Assembly (NCBI GenBank): GCA_900537185.1
Contig: LS999832.1
Span: 67,038-131,037, forward strand
Direction of reading: 5' to 3'
Source: Cytophagales bacterium Alg240-R148
GTDB lineage: Bacteria; Bacteroidota; Bacteroidia; Cytophagales; Cyclobacteriaceae
DNA: 64,000 nt
Below the pieces are notes generated by a model. That model worked only from the letters and a program-made list of their open reading frames with translations. It did not search any database and was not told the DNA's origin. Below, in pieces: positions 1-8,356 of this stretch (position 1 is its first letter; each line of letters starts with the position of its first letter). A program made the position numbers and the translations under genes.

Positions 1-1545
1 CTGTTGATGGACTACAATTACAGCAATAATTAAAAGAACTGACAAACAGAATTGAAAAATAACCAGTCCTTTTCTAGCCCAAATGGCCTTCCAGCCAATA
101 TGGTTCGATTTGAGTGCTTCAGAAGGCTTAAAGTTACTCAAATACAATGCCGGGTAACTACCAGCCACCAAACCCGTAGCCAAAATACCCAACAACATAG
201 CAGAAAAGGAGGTCCAGTTAAAATGAAACGCTAGTGTCTTGCCAGTTAAAACATTGAAGGAAGGAAGTAAAAGCAATACGATTAGCCAAGCGAGTAACAT
301 AGAAAAAAATACTACCATGGTAGATTCAACAATATATTGGTAGATGAGTCCGGAGCGTCTGGCCCCAATGGTTTTGCGCACTGCAACTTCTTTTTTTCTG
401 CGCATGGCCCTTGCAGTCGACAAGTTCATAAAGTTGATGCAGGCAATGATTAATAGGACTATGGCGACACTACCAAGTATTCTTATATATACAATTCTCC
501 CTCCAGATTGTATGCCCGCTTCGTAATTTTCATAAAGGTATTTATTGGCAAAGGGTACTATCTCGAGCAAACAATTACTGCCAGGTGCCTTTGATTCTAA
601 AAAGCCTTTCAGTTTTTTATTGAGTGTGGTTGTGTTGCTGTTTGGCTGTGTTTTTATATAAGTAAAGGCATTGTAATTATTCCAGTGGGCACCTTCCCCA
701 ATAATTTCTGTATAGGCTTTGAAGTGCAATACAAAATCAAATTGATCCGTAGCGTTAGAAGGTAGGTCTTGGAATACACCAGATACAACAACTGGCTGTT
801 CCAAATGGAGCAGTTGCCATTCCAATGATTTGCCTAGAGCGGCTTCCGTTGAGCCAAACAAGGAGGAGGCCAAAGATTCTGATAATACGATGCTATTGGG
901 GTCTTTTAAAACCGATTGTGGGGTGCCGGCAATTAAAGGGTAGGAGAACATTTTAAAAAAATCTTCTGAAGCAAAATGACCTGTAGCTTTTTGGTGCAAG
1001 GCACTGTCTTTTAACATAAAGGCACCAAACCATTTCGGGTCTGTTCCGCCAACGGCAAGTTCAATCTCTGGAAAGGAAGTTTTAAGCGCTTCTGCCATGT
1101 GTATTGGTGTTTCATACATAGTCTGCACTTCGTTTTCATGTACTTGGTGGTTGATAACCCGGTACAGCGTTGTGCTGTGTTCATGAAAATTATCTTTTTG
1201 CAATTCATCTCCAATCCACATGGCAATAAGCATTACGCTTACCAATCCTGCGGTGAGTCCTATGATATTGGTAATAAAACTGGTTTTAAACTTTTTGAAA
1301 TTCCTTAAGGCTATTTTGATGTTGTGGGTTGTCATGTTGTGGTGCTTGGAGTGGCTGTTTTTTATGGCAAAAGGTCGGATGTAGTGCAGTACTTGTTTCC
1401 AATACATTAAATTGCACTTCCAGCGGGGGTGGAGGTGGTATTGGTGGAGGTAATACTCCTCTAAATCACCCATTACTTCTTCCAATAAATCCTCTTTTAA
1501 AAAAAGAGATAGAAATTTTTGCGCTATAATTGGTGGCTGGTTCAT
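1..1545 (-). CDS. ABC transporter permease with permease-prefix domain (MacB/FtsX type), partial at left edge
   Basis: An inner-membrane permease of the MacB/FtsX class, 515 codons visible with the C-terminus outside the window. The first ~65 residues (MNQPPIIAQKFLSLFLKEDL..., motif EVMGDLEEYY) look like the permease-prefix domain found in PadR-linked Bacteroidota permeases. The usual permease follows: an RNFKKFKTSFITN stretch, TM1, a MacB-like periplasmic domain, then the FtsX TM block with the typical MNLSTARAMRRKKEVAVRKT signature. I chose the ATG at 1545 because it overlaps the stop of the upstream PadR gene as ATGA, and the frame stays open from there to position 1. An internal ATG at 1335 would give a permease without the prefix. 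Family members are about 800-900 residues with two FtsX blocks, so roughly half is missing here. It may work in export or lipoprotein and cell-envelope stress; the substrate is unknown. Confidence 0.85.
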   Translation of the reverse strand, partial: MNQPPIIAQKFLSLFLKEDLLEEVMGDLEEYYLHQYHLHPRWKCNLMYWKQVLHYIRPFAIKNSHSKHHNMTTHNIKIALRNFKKFKTSFITNIIGLTAGLVSVMLIAMWIGDELQKDNFHEHSTTLYRVINHQVHENEVQTMYETPIHMAEALKTSFPEIELAVGGTDPKWFGAFMLKDSALHQKATGHFASEDFFKMFSYPLIAGTPQSVLKDPNSIVLSESLASSLFGSTEAALGKSLEWQLLHLEQPVVVSGVFQDLPSNATDQFDFVLHFKAYTEIIGEGAHWNNYNAFTYIKTQPNSNTTTLNKKLKGFLESKAPGSNCLLEIVPFANKYLYENYEAGIQSGGRIVYIRILGSVAIVLLIIACINFMNLSTARAMRRKKEVAVRKTIGARRSGLIYQYIVESTMVVFFSMLLAWLIVLLLLPSFNVLTGKTLAFHFNWTSFSAMLLGILATGLVAGSYPALYLSNFKPSEALKSNHIGWKAIWARKGLVIFQFCLSVLLIIAVIVVHQQ

Positions 1546-1877
1546 GGTGTGGACTCTGAAGAAAATGCTGGAAATTGGTTCCAAAGAGAGAGTTTTAGAT
1601 TTCTGCTGTTTTCCAGTGCCTGTTGCCCGCTACCCGTAATTTTATATACGCGTTTGCGCCGGCCACCGCGCTGTGCCGAACCAGCTTGCATTGCAGAAGT
1701 TAAAAAACCTTTTTCCTCTAGCCTACTTAAGGTGGAGTGAACGGCGCCTATTGAAACAGCACGCCCTGTTTGCAATTCAAATTCTTCTGCCATCCTAAAT
1801 GCATAGGCGTCTAGGCCAAGTATGCCTGCAATAAGCAGTAAAGTTTCTTCAAAATCTCCAATTTTGGTTTCTTTCAT
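1542..1877 (-). CDS. PadR family transcriptional regulator
   Basis: A 111-residue winged-helix protein of the PadR family. The N-terminal helix, the DAYAFRMAEE segment and the SIGAVHSTLSRLEEKGFL recognition/wing region are characteristic, followed by the basic RRKRVYKIT wing and a short C-terminal helix. PadR proteins are dimeric, usually repressors, and often autoregulate. The stop codon overlaps the start of the downstream permease by 4 nt (ATGA), so the two are translationally coupled, and the regulator most likely controls its own operon. An inverted repeat TGTAGA/TCTACA (1895-1900 and 1930-1935) upstream of the start is a possible operator. The length is normal for short PadR-s1 members. 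The family is confident; the ligand is unknown. Confidence 0.92.
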   Translation of the reverse strand: MKETKIGDFEETLLLIAGILGLDAYAFRMAEEFELQTGRAVSIGAVHSTLSRLEEKGFLTSAMQAGSAQRGGRRKRVYKITGSGQQALENSRNLKLSLWNQFPAFSSESTP

Positions 1878-1894
1878 TTTATTTGTTACTAGAT

Positions 1895-1935
1895 TGTAGA
1901 GTAAATATACGCAGCTAATTTTTATTTGTTCTACA
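1895..1935 (-). promoter_or_regulatory. Possible PadR promoter/operator
   Basis: TGTAGA at 1895-1900 and TCTACA at 1930-1935 form an inverted repeat about 20-60 bp upstream of the PadR start. Between them the minus strand contains TATATTTAC, close to the Bacteroidota -7 box (TAnnTTTG). Repeats around a -7 box would fit autoregulation, but the arms are only 6 bp and 29 bp apart, so this is weak. Confidence 0.25.
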
Positions 1936-2060
1936 TTTTAGTAAGTTTATTGATAAATCTTATCTTTTACCATTCTATTAGCCGAAAAAGAGCGTGTTCA
2001 ACGTTTTATTCACTTGGGTAGGCTGCGCAATTAGTCTTCTTTTTTTATTATTTTTGAAAT

Positions 2061-2903
2061 ATGAACGAAGTCTCTCTTTTAATATCCCCTTCAGAATTGC
2101 ACAAAATAATGTTTGATCCAGAATGTGTTGTTTTGGATGCAACGGTGCCCAACCCAGTAAATAAAGAAAAAGCTCCTGGGCCCAATAAAATAAATGGTGC
2201 TCGTTTTTTTGACTTAGACGGAGCTTTTAGTGACCTGAGCCAAAATTTACCCCATATGTTGTGTTCTGAAGACCAATTTACTGAATCAGCACAACAATTG
2301 GGGCTGAACCAAAACAGCCAGGTAGTAGTGTACGACGACCATGGTGTGTTTTCCTCTCCTCGTGCGTGGTACATGTTAACCGCCATGGGACTCAAAAATG
2401 TCAGGGTTTTGAACGGTGGTTTGCCGGCATGGGAGGCAGCAGGCTATGCCGTTGAGCACAAGCAAGTGGCCATAAATTTATCTATTGGAAATTTTATAGC
2501 CAGCTACCAACAAAATAGTTTTATTAACGCGCAGCAAGTGTTGGACTCCGTCAAAGATGTGTCTTCCACTTTGCTCGATGCCCGTTCCAAACCTCGGTTT
2601 TATGCCGAAGCACCAGAACCTAGGCCAGGACTAAGAGGAGGGCACATTCCAAATTCTATATGTCTTCCATTTACACAATTGGTACACCAAGGCCACCTGC
2701 TTCCCAAAAAAGAGTTGGTAGCAATTTTAGAGACCTTAGTACCGAGTAAAAGCCAACATTTGCAATTGAGTTGTGGTTCTGGGTTAACCGCCTGTATTTT
2801 GGCTTTGGCAGCCAAAGAAGCTGGTTATAATTCGATAGCAGTGTACGATGGTTCTTGGAGTGAATGGGGGCAACCGTCAGAGCTTCCCGTAAGCACCAAG
2901 TAA
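2061..2903 (+). CDS. Sulfurtransferase with two rhodanese domains (3-mercaptopyruvate sulfurtransferase-like)
   Basis: A 280-residue cytoplasmic sulfurtransferase with tandem rhodanese domains. The inactive N-terminal domain spans about residues 8-130 (VVVYDDHGVFSSPRAWYML, NGGLPAW) and the catalytic C-terminal domain about 150-275. The active-site loop is CGSGLTA with Cys238. This matches the CGSGVTA loop of mercaptopyruvate sulfurtransferase (SseA type) better than the CRxGxT of thiosulfate sulfurtransferase. The RPGLRGGHIPNS segment is also typical. The enzyme moves a sulfane sulfur from mercaptopyruvate or thiosulfate to cyanide or thiols. The gene stands alone, convergent with the response-regulator gene 11 nt downstream. 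The family is confident; the preferred donor is inferred from the loop only. Confidence 0.92.
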   Translation: MNEVSLLISPSELHKIMFDPECVVLDATVPNPVNKEKAPGPNKINGARFFDLDGAFSDLSQNLPHMLCSEDQFTESAQQLGLNQNSQVVVYDDHGVFSSPRAWYMLTAMGLKNVRVLNGGLPAWEAAGYAVEHKQVAINLSIGNFIASYQQNSFINAQQVLDSVKDVSSTLLDARSKPRFYAEAPEPRPGLRGGHIPNSICLPFTQLVHQGHLLPKKELVAILETLVPSKSQHLQLSCGSGLTACILALAAKEAGYNSIAVYDGSWSEWGQPSELPVSTK

Positions 2904-2914
2904 TTGTATGGGAA

Positions 2915-3556
2915 TTAAATGCCGAATAACTTATGTTTTATAGCATACAAGACCATTCCTGTTCTGCTTTTTACATTTAACTTAATAAAAAGAGCTTCTC
3001 TATACCCGTCTATAGTTTTGGGGCTTAAATTCATTTTATCTGCAATTTCTTTGTAAGTCATTTCTGTACAAGCCAATTCCAAAAATTGCAATTCTCTTTG
3101 TTTGAGCTCATAGTCGTGCGTACTTTCTTTTACAAAGCTGTTCATTAAAGTGGCAGTTACTTTTTGGTTGTAGTATTGGCCTTTGTCAACCACATTATTG
3201 AGCGCATCCAAGAGTTCATCGGGCGAAATGTCTTTAAGTAAATAACTTTTGGCTCCTTCTTTTAGCATTTTTATTACCAAGTGGTCTTCATCCATCATAG
3301 ACAAAGCGATGACTTTGCTTTGGATTTTATTTTTGTTGAGCCATTGCAGCGTCTCCAGACCGTTCATTACAGGCATATTGATGTCTAATAATATGATATC
3401 GGCCGTGTGTTCTGGGTTGGTCTCCAGGTATTTAATTAATGCTGCACCATTGTTGGCCCTAAAAACCACTTCGTAGTTGGTGAAGTTATTGATCAGTGTT
3501 TCAAGGGCACGTGCAAATAACAAATGATCGTCTACAATGATTACCTTATGTTGCAT
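2915..3556 (-). CDS. LuxR/NarL-family response regulator
   Basis: A 213-residue two-component response regulator. The receiver domain (residues 1-122) has the acidic pair D9-D10, phospho-acceptor D58 in LLDINMP, the switch residue S86 (IALSMMDE) and K108 in YLLKD. A linker leads to a LuxR-type HTH (about 148-208; ELKQRELQFLELA, YKEIADKMNLSPKTIDGYR). It is the last gene of a four-gene operon and its start overlaps the end of the histidine kinase gene by 11 nt, so the two are clearly partners. Its targets are unknown. Confidence 0.96.
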   Translation of the reverse strand: MQHKVIIVDDHLLFARALETLINNFTNYEVVFRANNGAALIKYLETNPEHTADIILLDINMPVMNGLETLQWLNKNKIQSKVIALSMMDEDHLVIKMLKEGAKSYLLKDISPDELLDALNNVVDKGQYYNQKVTATLMNSFVKESTHDYELKQRELQFLELACTEMTYKEIADKMNLSPKTIDGYREALFIKLNVKSRTGMVLYAIKHKLFGI

Positions 3557-4319
3557 GTGTATTATCTTTGAATGGATACTCTAGGCGCAAACAAACACCG
3601 CTGCCAAAACCGGATTGTAAATTAAAGGAAGCCCCTACGAGAGCCGCCCTACTTTCCATGTTGATCAAACCGGATCCCTTGTCTATGGTATCCGCATCAA
3701 AACCAATACCATCATCAACAGCTTCTAATAACAAAGATTGTCCTGTGTAGTGCACGTTTACTTTTAAGTTTTCGGCCTTAGAATGTTTGATTACATTGGA
3801 TAAAAATTCTTGTAAAATTCTAAACAAAATGATTTCGTCATTGAATTCGATGGGTGCAAATTTACCAGAGCAGTTAAAATGTGCTTTTAGAAACTTTAGG
3901 CGGTTGAACCTTTCAGTTTCAATTTTCAAGGCCTCTGCAATACCTATGTTTTTAATGACTTCTTGGTTAAGCGTTTTAGAAAGGCTACGAATGTCTTGCA
4001 TGGAGGTACCTACTAGTTCATTTATCTCTTTAATGGAAGATAATTCCGGGTGGTCCTTTTCCAGCAAGTTCAAGTGTATTTTTGCAGTGGATAACAACTG
4101 CCCAACATTGTCGTGCAGCTCCCATGATATATTGCGCAAACTTTGCTCTTTTATTTCGATTTGACTTTTTATCAATTCTGCTTCCATTTTTTCGGCATTG
4201 CGTATTTTATCCGTTATAAAAGCATTTTTTTTGGTTTGAAATATGCTAAACAGAATTACCAACATAGAAATGATAATGAGCAATATGAAAGTGGTTAAAA
4301 ATATTATTTCACTTTCCAT
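3546..4319 (-). CDS. Sensor histidine kinase (NarX/HisKA_3 type)
   Basis: A 257-residue kinase with one N-terminal TM helix (about 6-26) and no periplasmic sensor domain. A coiled linker leads to a HisKA_3 dimerisation box, SWELHDNVGQLL, whose His is the phosphorylation site. A HATPase domain follows, with an N box (LQEFLSNVIKHSKA), G1 (DDGIGFD) and G2 (GSGLINM). It overlaps the downstream response-regulator gene and the upstream 7-TM gene by 11 nt each. Because the kinase has no sensing domain of its own, the 7-TM protein encoded before it is a reasonable sensory partner; that is inference. Confidence 0.95.
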   Translation of the reverse strand: MESEIIFLTTFILLIIISMLVILFSIFQTKKNAFITDKIRNAEKMEAELIKSQIEIKEQSLRNISWELHDNVGQLLSTAKIHLNLLEKDHPELSSIKEINELVGTSMQDIRSLSKTLNQEVIKNIGIAEALKIETERFNRLKFLKAHFNCSGKFAPIEFNDEIILFRILQEFLSNVIKHSKAENLKVNVHYTGQSLLLEAVDDGIGFDADTIDKGSGLINMESRAALVGASFNLQSGFGSGVCLRLEYPFKDNTHAT

Positions 4320-4971
4320 TGCCCGTTATTTCTCGATGGCTTTTGATAAACCCAATGGCAAAACTTAAATACATGAAGGCATTCAAAAAGAAAAACAACC
4401 AACAAATTACATCCGAACCCAATAAGTCAGGCTTGAAATTAATGCTGTAAACAAACGGTAGTATACCCGTATTGAAAACTATAAGACCCAAGCTAATCCA
4501 AAATAATAAATTGTAACTGATGTTGATAATTTGTTCGGATTTTAAAAGATCCAAAAAAAACAAAAAAATGGATAGAATGAGCAATACAGCGCCTACCGTA
4601 AATGAAAATGTGTGGAATGGCGTTGTAGAGTTGATTTGTTGCAACCATATTAAATTGTAAGCAACGGCTATGGCGTATACAACAAGAATGCAAAAAGAGA
4701 TGGTCTTCAGACCTGGCCGTTTCATAAATTTATAATAGACCAATAAAAAAAAGAAATGTTGGGTCACGTTCAATAAATTATAGAGGTAATTGTTTTGAAA
4801 CGTTATGCCATAGTAATGGCGCATGGCCCAAATGCTAAATTCCAAAAGCACCACGAGCCACAGAAGGGGCATCAAAAATTTTAAAAAGGTCGATTTGTAT
4901 TTTGAATAGTGTACAGTCGCTAACAGCGCTGTACCTAACTCAAAATACTTTATAAGACCAAGGTATTCCAT
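4309..4971 (-). CDS. Seven-TM membrane protein of unknown function in a two-component operon
   Basis: A polytopic protein of 220 residues with about seven hydrophobic helices (for example LMPLLWLVVLLEFSIWA and TVGAVLLILSIFLFFLDLL) and few charged loops. I do not recognise a named family. The ATG at 4971 (MEYLGLIKYFELG) lies 2 nt after the stop of the upstream gene. A start ten codons earlier at 5001 is also open but would overlap that gene by 28 nt and adds only polar residues, so 4971 is preferred. The 3' end overlaps the histidine kinase start by 11 nt. The arrangement suggests a membrane sensor or modulator encoded separately from its kinase. Confidence 0.8.
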   Translation of the reverse strand: MEYLGLIKYFELGTALLATVHYSKYKSTFLKFLMPLLWLVVLLEFSIWAMRHYYGITFQNNYLYNLLNVTQHFFFLLVYYKFMKRPGLKTISFCILVVYAIAVAYNLIWLQQINSTTPFHTFSFTVGAVLLILSIFLFFLDLLKSEQIINISYNLLFWISLGLIVFNTGILPFVYSINFKPDLLGSDVICWLFFFLNAFMYLSFAIGFIKSHREITGNGK

Positions 4972-4973
4972 GT

Positions 4974-5546
4974 TTAAATTTCCCCACAATTTGGTTTGCA
5001 CATTTCCGCCATGTTGCCAACAGAACTATCAGTTCCGTCTATATCCGTTCCAGCACCTGCACCCAAAGCCATTGATTTTTTCTTGTTTCTTCTGTTTTGA
5101 GTGAGGTAACTATGAATGTCCATCGGAGTACCATCAGGGCCTATGTGCAAAGGGTCAAAAGCTACATGTTTTTTATGTTTTTCGTTGAAGTAGGTAGGTA
5201 CAAAGAAATAGGTTTGCTGCCCAGCTTTGTCTTTGTAAGGAGGTGTATTGGGGTAAGCGGCATAGTACATCCGTATACCAGATATTTGGTATCCATGTTT
5301 GGCTGCTTCTTGTTCTAAATAAGCAATATAGTTTTTATAAAAAGAGAACGAATGCCAGCCGTATCTGGCTTCTTCATCATGTTTTAGCTCTGATAATACT
5401 TTGTGTCTTTCGTTGTACTCATGGTACATGGCACGGGCCATTTCCAAAGTGATCGTTTCGTCGGGTTTTTTAGCAGTGGTACAAGTGCCATGTTTGGTGT
5501 TTTGGTAATTAATTACCGCATTTTCTATGTTCACGTTGAACTCCAT
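4974..5546 (-). CDS. Uncharacterised protein, first gene of the two-component operon
   Basis: A 190-residue soluble protein with no signal peptide or TM helix. It contains a helical segment (LEMARAMYHEYNERHKVL), a tyrosine-rich middle (GIRMYYAAYPN, TYFFVPTYF), and a low-complexity C-terminus rich in Gly, Ala, Asp and Cys (ALGAGAGTDIDGTD, CKPNC). I do not recognise the family. Its stop is 2 nt from the start of the 7-TM gene, so it belongs to the same transcript as the kinase and regulator. The CxxxC near the C-terminus and several His residues could bind a metal or be redox-active, but nothing proves this. Confidence 0.7.
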   Translation of the reverse strand: MEFNVNIENAVINYQNTKHGTCTTAKKPDETITLEMARAMYHEYNERHKVLSELKHDEEARYGWHSFSFYKNYIAYLEQEAAKHGYQISGIRMYYAAYPNTPPYKDKAGQQTYFFVPTYFNEKHKKHVAFDPLHIGPDGTPMDIHSYLTQNRRNKKKSMALGAGAGTDIDGTDSSVGNMAEMCKPNCGEI

Positions 5547-5668
5547 AATTAGTTTATTTTAATCCGATAGCAATCTAAATAATATCAATCAATATTAAAA
5601 ATAAACTAAAATATGTTATAATAATTATATATAATTTGGTATAATATTCCAACTCAGATAATACCCTA

Positions 5669-5698
5669 CTGCACTCAAAAGGAGTCATTTGGGTGCAG
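5669..5698 (-). terminator. Hairpin downstream of the PQQ-like gene
   Basis: An 11-bp stem (5669-5679 with 5688-5698, one G-T pair) encloses an 8-nt loop, 11 nt past the stop of the minus-strand gene ending at 5710. There is no clear T tract, so it may be a processing or stabilising hairpin rather than a strong intrinsic terminator. Confidence 0.45.
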
Positions 5699-5709
5699 CA
5701 GGGGGAGGC

Positions 5710-7668
5710 TTAAAATTTATAAGAGTATATAGTTGTTCTATCTTTTCTTAAATAGACTTGTCCTGTAATGTCGTCTACAGCATATTTCGGGTCTTTTTCT
5801 TTACCCAAACCAATACTGCCCATAATGGAACCATCGTTTTTACTAACTTTTAATAGTAAATTGTTTTTGTCCTGGTTCGAGAGAATAATTAAAAAATCAC
5901 GGCCTTCTTGTGTAGCTTTGAACCTTGCATTGGCTTCTTGAAAGGAGGAGACTACAAAGTCCGATGCTGCATTGCCAAGATCTTCGTACATGTCTCCAAA
6001 ACCTTCTACCATGGCGCCTGCAACCGCATCTTCGCTTTTAACCTCTTGCTCTACCGATTTTAATTGGGCTGAGGCATAGTAGGCATTGGCTCCAATATAT
6101 GCCGCTCGAATACCCTGTGCATACATCAATGCCCTTTTTAACCCAGATTCTCTAGGTGCTGGGTAGTATTCCCAAAATTTCAGATTTCCATCAAAATCAA
6201 CCAATGCCACGTTTTGATCGGAATTAATAAATATACCGTTTGCTCTTATTTCAATATCTTTGGGTACTTCTTTCCCTTCAAATTTTATTGGGCCTTTTGA
6301 TAAGTTGCGGACGCTACCGGAGGCAATATCTATTGCTTTGATGGTTTTGTCTTTTAAATCAAAGGCGTAAATTTGCCCATCTTTTTCAGCTGTTAAGTTG
6401 GGTTGTGTATTTATGGATTTTGGAAGTACCAGACTTCCAGAGTTGGTATTGAGTAGGTTGATCTCTTCTGTTGTGATGTAGACGATGCCCTTATTGGAAG
6501 GAATGGTGCCCACTACACGGCCCTTTATTTTTACTGGTTTATCGAAAGTCAATTGTCCTAATTTTGAATCCAAATAACTCAAGAAATTGTTTTGTCCGTT
6601 GCTAGTGATTAATAAATACCCATTGTCTTGAGAAACATAATCGTACACCCCGCCTTTTACATTGATACCTTTGCCTTTTTTACCCCATTTGCCTTTAGAA
6701 GTGGTATAATCGTACAAATTTATTTTTGATTTGCTGCCATTGTCGGGAAGCACTAAAATACCCCCATCGAGAAAAGTTACTTGGCCTAGCTTCCCCTTTG
6801 CTTTAAGAGGCTTGTCCCAAACAAGACTTCCATCTTTTAAATTGAAGGCATTGTACTGATTGGAATAGTTGACAACAGTAGAGGAGGAGGAGCTCATCGA
6901 AGATTGTTCTTCTGATTCTGAACCGATATAAAACACGTCTTTGCCTGCTGGCTGATAAAACCTTATATCAAATTCCATGTCTTCGGCAGCATTTTCAGCC
7001 ATTTGTTTCATCAGTCCTCCAAATGCACCCATTTTTTCTACTTCAGCAACCTCCTTTGATGTGTCGTTTTTCCATTCAATATTGCCATTGGAAGTATTTA
7101 TTTTGTAGATTTTGAAAATTGTAACGAGGAGTATTTCAGTTTCAGATAGTTCATTTACCGCTATTATTTTTCCAAACTTCTCTTCAATATTCCATTGTAT
7201 ACTTCCGTCTGACATATCCACGAATATCATAAGCGGCTCTTTAGCACCAACCTTGATGCCATCCACTAAAATGCCATTGTTTCGGTAAAGAAAATGATAG
7301 GAATTAATAGTAGCAATTCCGGCCTTTTTAGAATCAAATAAAATTGCACCATTATAGGGTTCTAATAAATAGATTCGGTCTCCTTTTTTAACTGAAATGA
7401 AAGGAGAGTTGGCCACCGCTTTGTAAGAAGATTGAGGAAGAGAAGCAAATTCTGCTTTGCTCCAAATGACCTGCCCAGTAGCAATATCTATACCCGACAG
7501 ACCTGTATCGGTGCAAACCACCAATTTACCCAGAGAAGTTACTTCTTGCCATAATACATTTCCTGAAGAGGCATGTTCCCAAACTTTATTACTTTGTCCA
7601 AAAAGAAACAAAGAACAAAAGAGCACCATCTGCCCTGTGAGAATAATTTTTTTTGTAATAGTTGTCAT
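5710..7668 (-). CDS. Secreted PQQ-like beta-propeller repeat protein
   Basis: A 652-residue exported protein. The N-terminus carries a signal peptide (KKIILTGQMVLFCSLFLFG, cleavage after FGQ likely). The body has repeated propeller blades of the PQQ-like type, such as GIDIATGQVIW, MSDGSIQW, NTSNGNIEW and NLKDGSLVW, in which Gly/Asp turns end in Trp. A serine-rich loop lies around residue 265 and a helical insert around 520-590 interrupts the blades before two more strands at the end. There is no catalytic Cys-Cys or metal motif of the quinoprotein dehydrogenases, so a scaffold or binding role in the periplasm or at the surface is more likely than enzyme activity. Transcribed alone. Confidence 0.82.
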   Translation of the reverse strand: MTTITKKIILTGQMVLFCSLFLFGQSNKVWEHASSGNVLWQEVTSLGKLVVCTDTGLSGIDIATGQVIWSKAEFASLPQSSYKAVANSPFISVKKGDRIYLLEPYNGAILFDSKKAGIATINSYHFLYRNNGILVDGIKVGAKEPLMIFVDMSDGSIQWNIEEKFGKIIAVNELSETEILLVTIFKIYKINTSNGNIEWKNDTSKEVAEVEKMGAFGGLMKQMAENAAEDMEFDIRFYQPAGKDVFYIGSESEEQSSMSSSSSTVVNYSNQYNAFNLKDGSLVWDKPLKAKGKLGQVTFLDGGILVLPDNGSKSKINLYDYTTSKGKWGKKGKGINVKGGVYDYVSQDNGYLLITSNGQNNFLSYLDSKLGQLTFDKPVKIKGRVVGTIPSNKGIVYITTEEINLLNTNSGSLVLPKSINTQPNLTAEKDGQIYAFDLKDKTIKAIDIASGSVRNLSKGPIKFEGKEVPKDIEIRANGIFINSDQNVALVDFDGNLKFWEYYPAPRESGLKRALMYAQGIRAAYIGANAYYASAQLKSVEQEVKSEDAVAGAMVEGFGDMYEDLGNAASDFVVSSFQEANARFKATQEGRDFLIILSNQDKNNLLLKVSKNDGSIMGSIGLGKEKDPKYAVDDITGQVYLRKDRTTIYSYKF

Positions 7669-7861
7669 AAGAATTTGTTGTAATTATAAAGTATAAGAAG
7701 TTACGAATAAAAGTTTGTTGGATTAAGAATATCGAGACTAAAATTAGGCATATGTTTTTAGTATTATTGAAAAAATGGTGCCAAGTTTTTTATAAAATAG
7801 ACCAATGGCATAACAATTTGGGTTTGAAGCTCAAAACTGATATCTTCAATAAAAAAACAGG

Positions 7862-8356
7862 ATGAAAAAATTAACTCTTGCTCTGATTATTACTTTGTTT
7901 TGCTCTTGTTTGGTGCAAGCGCAGCAAATTCAATCTACTTATTATTTGATTCGCCATGCAGAGAAAATGCAAGACAGCGGAAGTGATCCAGATTTGACCG
8001 AAGAAGGAAAACAAAGAGCAGCAACTTGGGCTGAAGTTTTAAGCCAAGCCAATTTGGACATGGTATACAGTACGGATTATAAAAGAACAAAAAATACTGC
8101 TACCCCTTCCGCTCTGAAAAACGGGTTGGTAGTGACAATATACGACCCAAGAAATTTTGATATAGAAGCCTTTAAAAAAGAAACTATGGGCAAAACTGTT
8201 CTGGTGGTTGGGCATAGCAATACCATTCCTGCGTTGGCCAATGGTTTGATAGGGGATTCCAAATACAAAGACATAGACCACCACAACAACGCCAACCTGT
8301 ATATCATTGATTACATCGGAGATTTGGTGCTCGATAAATTACTGCAGGTCGATTAG
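7862..8356 (+). CDS. Exported histidine phosphatase family protein
   Basis: A 164-residue protein of the phosphoglycerate-mutase/SixA-like branch 1 histidine phosphatases. After a signal peptide (residues 1-20, ending VQA-QQ) comes the catalytic YLIRHAE motif with R31-H32, then LTEEGKQRA, the YSTDYKRTKNTA segment with the second Arg, and the VVGHSN motif carrying the second catalytic His. Small exported members usually dephosphorylate small molecules in the periplasm; the substrate is not visible. The 3' end overlaps the convergent metallo-hydrolase gene by 18 nt. Confidence 0.93.
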   Translation: MKKLTLALIITLFCSCLVQAQQIQSTYYLIRHAEKMQDSGSDPDLTEEGKQRAATWAEVLSQANLDMVYSTDYKRTKNTATPSALKNGLVVTIYDPRNFDIEAFKKETMGKTVLVVGHSNTIPALANGLIGDSKYKDIDHHNNANLYIIDYIGDLVLDKLLQVD

